Shown here: piece after piece, positions 58,350-64,000 of the stretch
Layout: every line of letters starts with the position of its first letter
How positions within the stretch are numbered: the first letter of the stretch is position 1
DNA from: Ruegeria_B marisflavi
Lineage (GTDB): Bacteria > Pseudomonadota > Alphaproteobacteria > Rhodobacterales > Rhodobacteraceae
NCBI RefSeq assembly: GCF_025673445.1
Contig: NZ_JAOVQN010000004.1
Span: 189,986 to 253,985 of the forward strand
DNA: 64,000 nt
Direction: 5' to 3'
Position numbers and translations under genes: made by a program
The notes under the pieces: model-generated
What the model saw: only the letters and a program-made list of their open reading frames with translations
Database searches by the model: none
What the model was told of the DNA's origin: nothing

Positions 58350-58694
58350 CTAGCCGTGGCTTGCCCGGCTGTCCTCGGGGGCCTGATCGCGGTCGGTCAT
58401 GCCGTAGTCGCGGATCACGCCCGCCACACGCAGGCGGTAATCGGCGAAAAGCGTCTCGCGCCCCCGGGTCTGTGCGCCGCGATGGGCGGCGAGCTGGCGC
58501 CAGCGGGCGACGGCCTCTTCATCCTCCCAGAACGACAGCGACAAGAGCTTGCCGGGATTGGTGAGGCTCTGGAACCGTTCGACCGAGATGAAGCCCGGCA
58601 TATCGTCAAGCAGGGCGCGCATCCGGCCTGCGAGATCGAGATAGGCGCCCTGTTGCCCGGGAGCGGGTTCGACTTCGAAGATTATGGCGATCAT
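58350..58694 (-). CDS. antibiotic biosynthesis monooxygenase (ABM)-domain protein
   Basis: A 114-residue ferredoxin-like-fold protein of the ABM family: MIAIIFEVEPAPGQQGAYLD then MPGFISVERFQSLTNPGKLL and SLSFWEDEEAVARW. Members act as heme or quinone monooxygenases without metal cofactors, or have structural roles; the substrate is unknown. The start overlaps the NIPSNAP gene by 4 bases and the two form an operon. Confidence 0.9.
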   Translation of the reverse strand: MIAIIFEVEPAPGQQGAYLDLAGRMRALLDDMPGFISVERFQSLTNPGKLLSLSFWEDEEAVARWRQLAAHRGAQTRGRETLFADYRLRVAGVIRDYGMTDRDQAPEDSRASHG

Positions 58695-59014
58695 GTCGGC
58701 TCTCCATGCGGGGTGGAGACCAGTTTGAGCCATGTGCGGTCCTCGCGCAAAATGAACTTTTCGGACTGGGCCAAGTCGTAGTTCTGTCGCCCCAGAGGAT
58801 CGGCGGCAAGGCGGGTTCGATAGGCCTCGTATTCGGCCAGGCTGGGGATGTTGTAGATGCCGTAGGCGAGGGTCGATGAGCCCTCGTGCGGGGCGTAGTA
58901 ACCGATCAGGTCGGCGCCGCAACGCGGGATCGCCTGTCCCCAGGTACGGGCGTAGCGTTCGAACTGGGCCCGTTTGGTCGGGTCGATATGGTAGCGGATG
59001 ATGCAGGTCAGCAT
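58691..59014 (-). CDS. NIPSNAP-family protein
   Basis: A 107-residue protein of the NIPSNAP/dimeric alpha-beta barrel group. Typical runs are IIRYHIDPTKRAQFERYART, YGIYNIPSLAEYEAYRTRLA and EKFILREDRTWLK. The molecular function is not established; the fold is the same as that of ABM monooxygenases, which suits its coupling to the next gene. The start codon directly follows a strong hairpin (59015-59038) that would hide it. Confidence 0.88.
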   Translation of the reverse strand: MLTCIIRYHIDPTKRAQFERYARTWGQAIPRCGADLIGYYAPHEGSSTLAYGIYNIPSLAEYEAYRTRLAADPLGRQNYDLAQSEKFILREDRTWLKLVSTPHGEPT

Positions 59015-59038
59015 GGGGGTCCTTTCGTCTGGACCCCC
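59015..59038 (-). promoter_or_regulatory. start-codon hairpin before the NIPSNAP gene
   Basis: On the minus strand GGGGGTCC and GGACCCCC form a perfect 8-bp stem around an 8-base loop AGACGAAA; the stem's last base touches the ATG at 59014. The likely ribosome site AAAGGA spans the loop and the stem, so pairing should block translation of the NIPSNAP-ABM operon. Confidence 0.7.
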
Positions 59039-59054
59039 GTCTTAGGGCAAGGAT

Positions 59055-59076
59055 CGCGGGCGAGGGTTCGCCCGCG
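59055..59076 (-). terminator. hairpin after the DUF4399 gene
   Basis: CGCGGGCGA and TCGCCCGCG form a perfect 9-bp stem with loop GGGT on the plus strand, 17 bases beyond the DUF4399 stop (minus strand). No T-run follows, so it may attenuate or protect an mRNA end rather than fully terminate. Confidence 0.4.
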
Positions 59077-59092
59077 GCCGAAGTCTCGGTCC

Positions 59093-59533
59093 TTACTTCA
59101 CCTCGATGGTGATCACCTCGGACACGATCGGGGTGCTGTGGGGCACATGGGTATAGTCGCCCATCACCAGTTGCAGCGTGTGCTTGCCGGGCGCGAGGTC
59201 GAGCGTGACCTCGGTCTGGCCCTTGCCGAAATGGCGGTGGTTGTCATCGGCGGGAAGGGCGTATGTCAGCTCCTCGGCCCCGTCTTCGCCCTGACCCATC
59301 GGGGGGCGGTCGACCAGCAGGTGGTGGTGGCCGGTATTCTCGGCCTCGGTCCCGGCGGGAGCGACGCCCATGCCGCTGAGCCCGAAGATCACCGTGACCG
59401 GAGAGGCCACGGTATCGCCATCGGCGAGATTGGCGAAATAGACGCGCGCGTCGGGGTTGGCAGGTGTATCGCCGCCCGCCAGGGCGGCGGTTGCCAGAAG
59501 GCCGATACCAAGTGCAGCAAAAAAGCTTTTCAC
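59093..59533 (-). CDS. periplasmic DUF4399-domain protein
   Basis: A 146-residue exported protein. A signal peptide lies at 1-19 (FFAALGIGLLATAALA). The mature domain contains ENTGHHHLLVDRP and DNHRHFGKGQTEVTLDL then APGKHTLQLVMGDYTHVP, the His-rich pattern of DUF4399. The start is GTG at 59531-59533, with GAGG 8 bases upstream. The His clusters suggest metal binding, but the function is unknown. Leftward transcription places it before the NIPSNAP-ABM pair. Confidence 0.88.
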   Translation of the reverse strand: MKSFFAALGIGLLATAALAGGDTPANPDARVYFANLADGDTVASPVTVIFGLSGMGVAPAGTEAENTGHHHLLVDRPPMGQGEDGAEELTYALPADDNHRHFGKGQTEVTLDLAPGKHTLQLVMGDYTHVPHSTPIVSEVITIEVK

Positions 59534-59676
59534 AACCAGATCCTCAATGTTGGAACACTGGCGGTATCCTATGCGATGCCGGGCCGGGAATCGAACAGCC
59601 ATTTCGAACACACGGACTTGTGTAACGGCCAGCAGAGACGCAAGGTCGGGCGCAATGGCTGGGCAGCGGGGCAAGC

Positions 59677-60585
59677 ATGATCACGACAATCCTGATGGGG
59701 CTGGTGCCCAGCTTTCTTATGGTCGGGCTGGGCGGCGCGGTTCGCGACCGGCTGGCGCCTGCGGCCTGGCAGGGGCTGGACAAGCTGAACTTCGAGGTCC
59801 TGTTTCCGGCCTTGCTGTTCTTTGCCGCCAGCAACCGGCCGATTGCGGTGCAGGATGTGATCCGTATCGGTCCAGCCGTCTGGGCGGTGATGGGGCTGGC
59901 GCTGATGCTGGGATATCTGGCGCGCCGATTCGGGCCAGAGCGGTTTCTCGATTTTGCCGGGGCCTGGCAGACCACCTGGAGATTCAACACCGCCATGGCC
60001 TTTGTCGCGGTGCCAACGCTGCATCTGGCCGATGTCGGCCAGATGGCGGTGGCCATCGGTATGGCGGTTCCGGTAGCCAACCTGCTGGCGGTCTCGGCGC
60101 TGTCGCGTGGCGGCAACCTGACCCTGCGTGCCACGGTGCGGAAAGTCGTCCTCAACCCTTTTCTCTTGGCTTCGGTCGCCGGGGTGGCCGTGGGTCTTTC
60201 AGGCTACAAGATTCCGGATCCGATCCTTGCTCCGGCGCAGATGCTGGCGCAAGCGGCCATTCCGATCGCCCTGCTATCGATCGGCGCCACCATGGACTGG
60301 CGCGCCCTGACTCGGCTGGACATGTTCAACGGCTATCTTTGTACGGTGAAGCTGGTGCTGACGCCGGCGCTGGTCTGGCTGACCTGCCGCGTGCTGGAGG
60401 TCGAGCCCGGTCTGGCTGCTGTGGTGATCCTGTTCGCCGCATTGCCCACGGCATCGGCGGCGCACGTGCTGGCGTCGGGCTTTGGCGCGGACCGCAAGCT
60501 GGTGGCCACGCTGATTGCGCAATCCACCCTGCTGAGTGCTGCCACCTTGCCTTTGTGGATCTATGTGATCGGCGTCACTTTCTGA
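59677..60585 (+). CDS. AEC-family transporter (auxin efflux carrier fold)
   Basis: A 302-residue membrane protein with about ten helices, matching the AEC family: an N-terminal half with DKLNFEVLFPALLFFAASNR and a C-terminal half with ILFAALPTASAAHVLASGFG, the conserved end near PxA and VLA. Bacterial members carry small organic acids such as malate or malonate. Followed by a LysR gene on the same strand after 155 bases without another gene. Confidence 0.9.
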   Translation: MITTILMGLVPSFLMVGLGGAVRDRLAPAAWQGLDKLNFEVLFPALLFFAASNRPIAVQDVIRIGPAVWAVMGLALMLGYLARRFGPERFLDFAGAWQTTWRFNTAMAFVAVPTLHLADVGQMAVAIGMAVPVANLLAVSALSRGGNLTLRATVRKVVLNPFLLASVAGVAVGLSGYKIPDPILAPAQMLAQAAIPIALLSIGATMDWRALTRLDMFNGYLCTVKLVLTPALVWLTCRVLEVEPGLAAVVILFAALPTASAAHVLASGFGADRKLVATLIAQSTLLSAATLPLWIYVIGVTF

Positions 60586-60740
60586 GGATTGTGGAGGGGC
60601 TTTTCGGATTGTTTCCGTGTTTCCCTGTCGCAAACGATCCCTGACAAAACCCTGATATTATCCCAGCTCTGCCCCGTTCTCGCCCAGATTGGTCCCGATA
60701 AGCGGATCCTGAAGAACAGCAATCAGCCGAGGAACCAGGA

Positions 60741-61646
60741 ATGGACCGACTGACAGAAATGGAAGCTTTTGCCAACGTCGTGGACCAGGGCGGCTTCACC
60801 GATGCAGCCAAGAAGATGGGAATCTCGAAGTCGGCCGTGTCCAAGCACGTGTCCAGCCTGGAGGCCCGGTTGGGTGCCCGCCTGCTGAATCGCACGACGC
60901 GCCGGGTGTCGCCGACAGAGATCGGGCTTGCCTATTACGATCGGGCCCGCCGGGTGCTGAACGATGCCGGAGAGGCCGACGCGCTGGTCACGTCGATGCA
61001 ATCGGCACCTTCGGGGCTGCTGAGGATCTCGGTCGCAACCGATTTCGGGGTCAATCACCTGTCGCCGGTCTTGTCGGATTTCCTGGCGGAATTCCCGGAC
61101 ATTACCGTGAACATGGTTCTGAACAACCGGTATGTGGAACTGATTTCCGAAGGGTTCGACATGGCGGTGCGGATCGGTGAACTGGAGGACAGCACGCTGC
61201 GCGCCCGCAAGTTGACCGAGACCACCAAGCGGATGATCGCCAGCCCGAAGTATTTCGAGAAATATGGCCGCCCGCAGAAGATCGACGACCTGAACGAGCA
61301 TAAGCTCTTGCACTATTCCAGCCAGTCCTCGGGCAACGTTTGGAAACTGACCGCGCCCTCAGGGGAAAAGCGGCAGGTGCGCACCGCCGGATGGCTGAGC
61401 GTAAACGACGGTCAGTCGCTGCTGAATGCCGCAATTTCGGGTCTGGGGATCGCCTATCTGCCCTGCTACCTGTTCACCGAGGCGATGGAGAAGGGGCTGG
61501 TCGAGGATGCGATGCCGTCGCTGCCTGACGAGGTGCAGGGTATCTATGCTGTCTATCCGCCGGGCCGGTTCACCCAGCCCAAGGTCCGCGCATTCATCGA
61601 TTTCCTGGTTCACGCCTTTGACACCAAAGGCCCGATGAACTGGTAA
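60741..61646 (+). CDS. LysR-family transcriptional regulator
   Basis: A 301-residue LTTR. The N-terminal HTH (MDRLTEMEAFANVVDQGGFT then DAAKKMGISKSAVSKHVSSL) and the C-terminal substrate-binding domain (from about 90, with GLLRISVATDFGVNHLSPVL) are standard. It follows an AEC transporter gene on the same strand, so regulation of that gene is possible but not shown. A rho-independent terminator follows at 61680. Confidence 0.94.
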   Translation: MDRLTEMEAFANVVDQGGFTDAAKKMGISKSAVSKHVSSLEARLGARLLNRTTRRVSPTEIGLAYYDRARRVLNDAGEADALVTSMQSAPSGLLRISVATDFGVNHLSPVLSDFLAEFPDITVNMVLNNRYVELISEGFDMAVRIGELEDSTLRARKLTETTKRMIASPKYFEKYGRPQKIDDLNEHKLLHYSSQSSGNVWKLTAPSGEKRQVRTAGWLSVNDGQSLLNAAISGLGIAYLPCYLFTEAMEKGLVEDAMPSLPDEVQGIYAVYPPGRFTQPKVRAFIDFLVHAFDTKGPMNW

Positions 61647-61679
61647 TTCCTCCCGCTTGCTGCTCTGGCAAGATTAACT

Positions 61680-61709
61680 GCCCCGCGCGAGTCGCGGGGC
61701 TTTTCTTTT
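61680..61709 (+). terminator. rho-independent terminator after the LysR gene
   Basis: GCCCCGCG (61680-61687) and CGCGGGGC (61693-61700) form an 8-bp stem with a 5-base loop, followed by TTTTCTTTT (61701-61709). This is a standard intrinsic terminator for the LysR gene. Confidence 0.92.
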
Positions 61710-61710
61710 G

Positions 61711-62047
61711 TGAGGAAAGGTCACGCTGCCAATTGTGGGGCTTCGGGACACATTCGGCGTTTGGGGCCAGAGAACTGTGGCAGGTCCGGTGTCTGTGACC
61801 GCCATGACGGCCTGGTCGTTGTTACTGCCTATTCTTTGCGCGGCGGCTACGAGCCGCGAGGCGAGCGGCGGGTGTGGCTAACTGGTTCGACCTGCACCGT
61901 TGTCCGAAGCCAGGTTCCTTGCCGCCGCACATATGCCCAGGAAGGCCTTTCCTTTTGCTCGCACCTTACTTGTCGGGCTGAGTGGCGGTTGGGGGCGACT
62001 TGTCGGTCTTTGCTGCAATTGCACGACCACAACGGTGAATGCCAACC
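61711..62047. other. 337-base interval without a recognisable gene
   Basis: The stretch has lower GC than the core and no frame with family resemblance; a 113-codon frame (61710-62051) has no ribosome site and an atypical composition. It starts the accessory end of the window, next to an EamA pseudogene. Confidence 0.5.
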
Positions 62048-62934
62048 CTAAGCAATGGCAATTAACGACGTGCCGAGGATTGCCAACAATGCTCCGACCA
62101 CGGCCAGAGGCTTGGGTTCCTGTCCTTCGACAATCCACAAGACCGACAATACAAGGATGGGGGACAGAGATCCTAGAACTGCAGCGATCCCTGCATCGAT
62201 GTTCGCATATGCATAGAGCAGCATCGATGAGGAGATGCCATAACCGATAAATCCTGGAAGGATTGTCTGACCAAGAAGCTTGGGGGACATCGGATGTTGG
62301 CCCTGGAGCATCTTCGAAGGTCACAGCGAGACTATCGAGACCGCGAATGCGGCCCCTGTCAATCGAATTGCCGACACAGCGATTGGTTCGGTCCCGGCTA
62401 ACATTGCGGGTTTCATCACAAGGAACCCATAGCCCTGAAAAGCAGCAGCCAGTAGTCCCAATGTGAAAACAACAAAAAAACTGCTTTCCTCGGTGTCTTC
62501 AGACTGGGGGTTACTGCCATAAACGATGGCCAGAAAGATACCTGACAGGATTATTCCAACGCCGACCAGGTCGGTGCCGGATATCGTCTCGCCAAACATC
62601 AAATAGGCCATTCCGGCAACGATGGGTGCCTTTAGCGACAGCAACAACTCGGTTTGTCGGGGACCGCCCCGGCGTAAACAAGCAATCATAGTCAGATTGC
62701 CAAGAACCATTCCCACAACAATGCTCACACCAAAAGACGGCCAATAGCTCCATGAAATGGTGGGCCAAAAACCAAGCACCGAACAGGCAAGACAAAGAAT
62801 TGTGGCGCAGGCCAAAAGCTGAATGCGCGTAAATTCGAACGCGCCGAGCTTTCTGGCAGGGTCTGGCGCCAATACGATACCCGTTGCCCAGCCCGCAGAG
62901 GCACCGACCGCGGCAAGAATTGGAAAAGAAGCAT
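62048..62934 (-). pseudogene. broken EamA-family transporter
   Basis: The minus strand encodes an EamA transporter: GWATGIVLAPDPARKLGAFE ... SFGVSIVVGMVLGN ... ETISGTDLVGVGIILSGIF, then after a break GYGISSSMLLYAYANIDAGI and VLSVLWIVEGQEP to the end. The two parts are in one frame, separated only by TGA at 62321-62323 and three codons, so a premature stop splits it. Near the start, the candidate ATGs at 62934 and 62939 are out of frame with the body, implying a 1-base shift in the T-rich run after the ATG; only a TTG at 62872 is in frame. It is divergent from the HxlR gene, its likely regulator. Confidence 0.82.
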
Positions 62935-62951
62935 GACATGCGCCTCGAAGC

Positions 62952-62984
62952 GCTACATAATAAGCAGCATAAAGGTGCTACATA
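62952..62984. promoter_or_regulatory. direct repeats between the EamA pseudogene and HxlR gene
   Basis: GCTACATA occurs at 62952-62959 and again at 62977-62984, 25 bases apart, in an A/T-rich divergent promoter region. They are candidate HxlR binding sites. Confidence 0.5.
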
Positions 62985-63008
62985 TTTAATAGCAATGGGG
63001 TGTTGTAG

Positions 63009-63365
63009 ATGCCAAACAAGGTTCCCCTTCCAGATCGGCCGGTACGTGGTTCGAAGTCCGGCAAACCCATCATGGCGCTTTTTGATCTTCTTGGTCGCAC
63101 ATGGGCTCTGGGAATAGTCTGGCAGCTTTCTGAGAGCCCATTAACTTTCAGGCAATTGCAAGAGCGTTGCGAGACAGTCTCGCCAACAGTACTCAACAAA
63201 CAACTGAACGAATTGAAGGCGAGTGGCTTTGTCGAACGTTGCAACGCTGGTTATCAGCTGACCCGGCTTGGCAAGGAATTGTTTGGGTACTTGAAGCCTT
63301 TGGGAGCGTTTTCGCAGCATTGGGGAACGATGCTCTTGCACGAGTCGAACCAGCAAAAAGACTGA
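63009..63365 (+). CDS. HxlR-family transcriptional regulator
   Basis: A 118-residue winged-helix protein of the HxlR type: ALFDLLGRTWALGIVWQLSE, LTFRQLQERCETVSPTVLNK and QLNELKASGFVERCNAGYQL, matching the family order. HxlR proteins often respond to aldehydes, quinones or redox stress; Cys residues at C57 (ERCETVS) and in ERCNAG are candidates. It is divergent from the EamA pseudogene. Base composition is lower in GC than the core genome, which suggests transfer. An IS element begins about 100 bases downstream. Confidence 0.9.
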   Translation: MPNKVPLPDRPVRGSKSGKPIMALFDLLGRTWALGIVWQLSESPLTFRQLQERCETVSPTVLNKQLNELKASGFVERCNAGYQLTRLGKELFGYLKPLGAFSQHWGTMLLHESNQQKD

Positions 63366-63461
63366 ATCGCCGAACGCCAGTTAGCTCGGCCGCAAGCGGA
63401 GTAAACACGATCTTGGGTATCATGATGGTTCCATAATGAATACCCACCAACAAGACCGGAT

Positions 63462-64000
63462 GGCTCTGTTGCACAAATCCTGAGAGGGATTCATCTTGTG
63501 AATCCAGCGTGGTAGCTGTGCTGCATGAGCAGACCCACACCGCCGACCTACAAGACCAGGAACTGGCCATCCTACAATTAAGCGCTCAAGCGCCGCGGCT
63601 CACTGACCATCTGGTTTGATCCCACTATGACATGGGATGCCGCACCGACAGGCAGGCGTGGCCGCCACCGGACCTACAGCGATGTCGCCATCCAGACCTG
63701 CCTGTCGATGAAGGTGCTGTTCGGCATGGCGCTCCGTCAGACGACAGGCTTCGTCGAAAGCCTGCTGCGGCTGGTCGGTCTCGACTGGACGGTGCCCGAC
63801 TTCAACACACTTTGCCGCCGCCAAATGACGCTGGCTGTAAACATCCCATATCGCGGGTCCAAGGGGCCGCTGCACCTGCTGATCGACAGCACTGGCATCA
63901 AGGTCGAGGGCGAAGGCGAGTGGCATGCGCGCAAGCATGGCGGCCCCAAACGACGGGTCTGGCGCAAGATCCATCTCGGGATTGATGAGGAAACGCTGGA
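63462..64000 (+). mobile_element. IS5-family insertion sequence (IS903-like), left part
   Basis: A left inverted repeat GGCTCTGTTGCACAAATC at 63462-63479 matches the IS903-type end, and a transposase reading frame starts at 63525. The element runs past the right edge, so the right end and target duplication are not visible. Confidence 0.88.
63525..64000 (+). pseudogene. IS5-family transposase with early nonsense codon, partial
   Basis: The frame from ATG 63525 reads MSRPTPPTYKTRNWPSYN, then TAA at 63579-63581, then ALKRRGSLTIWFDPTMTWDA and onwards as an IS903-type transposase: ALRQTTGFVESLLRLVGLDW and LLIDSTGIKVEGEGEWHARK, with the first catalytic Asp in LIDSTG. Homologues have Glu at the stop position (GAA to TAA needs one change), so the copy is probably inactive unless the stop is read through. 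It is truncated at the window edge. Confidence 0.85.

Noticed and set aside
59570..59640. tRNA-like run with GGGAATCGAAC, recalling a T-loop on the minus strand
   Set aside because: The T-stem and acceptor stem do not pair and no anticodon arm fits; it is also partly the promoter region of the DUF4399 and AEC genes.
61710..62051. 113-codon frame on the plus strand in the accessory region
   Set aside because: No ribosome site, Cys/Arg-rich random-like composition, no family resemblance.
1..64000. CRISPR arrays, rRNA or tRNA genes, prophage
   Set aside because: No regularly spaced direct repeats, no conserved rRNA or tRNA sequence and no phage structural genes were seen on reading the window.

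Overview
The window is high-GC (roughly 63 %) chromosomal DNA of an alphaproteobacterium, almost certainly the Roseobacter group of Rhodobacteraceae. The evidence is the gene set: a tauR-xsc-pta-soeABC sulfonate module, the alphaproteobacterial cell-cycle regulator TrcR, and many GNAT, EamA and nitrilase genes with tight ATGA overlaps. The order dapA / soeCBA / pta / xsc / tauR recalls Ruegeria pomeroyi; that is an inference from memory, not a search result.

Layout. 1-7.1 kb: end of an HlyD-like secretion protein, then RidA, GDPD, a FemAB-like protein, pterin dehydratase, a MerR/MFS divergent pair, peroxiredoxin, an FAD reductase and rsmD. 7.1-12.4 kb: HAD phosphatase, then leftward nitrilase, creatinase-like M24 protein, methionine aminopeptidase, sfsA and an SDR. 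12.5-17.6 kb: a TetR gene divergent from the SDR, a tightly overlapped cinA-like/GNAT/AhpD/OmpA run, and a hydrolase/TetR pair. 17.6-20.9 kb: zinc peptidase, a cobalamin riboswitch ahead of a small Cys-rich protein, a dual-specificity phosphatase and an RTX-like protein. 21-28 kb: dnaX, GNAT, an MnmC1-like oxidase divergent from MnmD, an EamA transporter and a lytic transglycosylase. 28-38 kb: dapA, then the leftward sulfoacetaldehyde module, in which TauR would control Xsc (acetyl phosphate plus sulfite), Pta (acetyl-CoA) and SoeABC (sulfite to sulfate). 38-43.9 kb: ArsR/permease, trcR, RNase T2, an orphan binding protein, recR and ybaB. 44-50 kb: membrane protein, alpha-KG dioxygenase, FMN reductase, OmpA lipoprotein, WYL regulator with a divergent 54-residue gene, and an AraC-Ogt fusion. 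50-61.7 kb: isochorismatase, nth, adenosine-kinase-like gene, NYN protein, MarR/EamA pair, rppH, fadH, a run of small monooxygenase-like and DUF genes, AEC transporter and LysR. 61.7-64 kb: an accessory end with lower GC, holding an EamA pseudogene with an in-frame TGA, an HxlR regulator and an IS5-family element whose transposase carries a nonsense codon and runs off the window.

The most unusual signal is not a protein. Two intergenic sequences (46922-46992 and 52530-52581) share no clear sequence similarity, yet both fold as an outer helix enclosing two perfect hairpins with 3-base loops. A third, looser structured region follows fadH. Separately, a 26-base motif recurs in the same orientation after soeC and after the adenosine-kinase-like gene, with a shortened relative after fadH. 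These could be a family of 3'-end elements. Other points of interest are an M24 protein that has lost its metal ligands and is paired with a nitrilase, a B12 riboswitch with a visible SD-sequestering switch, a split divergent MnmC, a start-codon hairpin before a NIPSNAP gene, and a 54-residue gene facing a WYL regulator across a perfect 12-bp inverted repeat.
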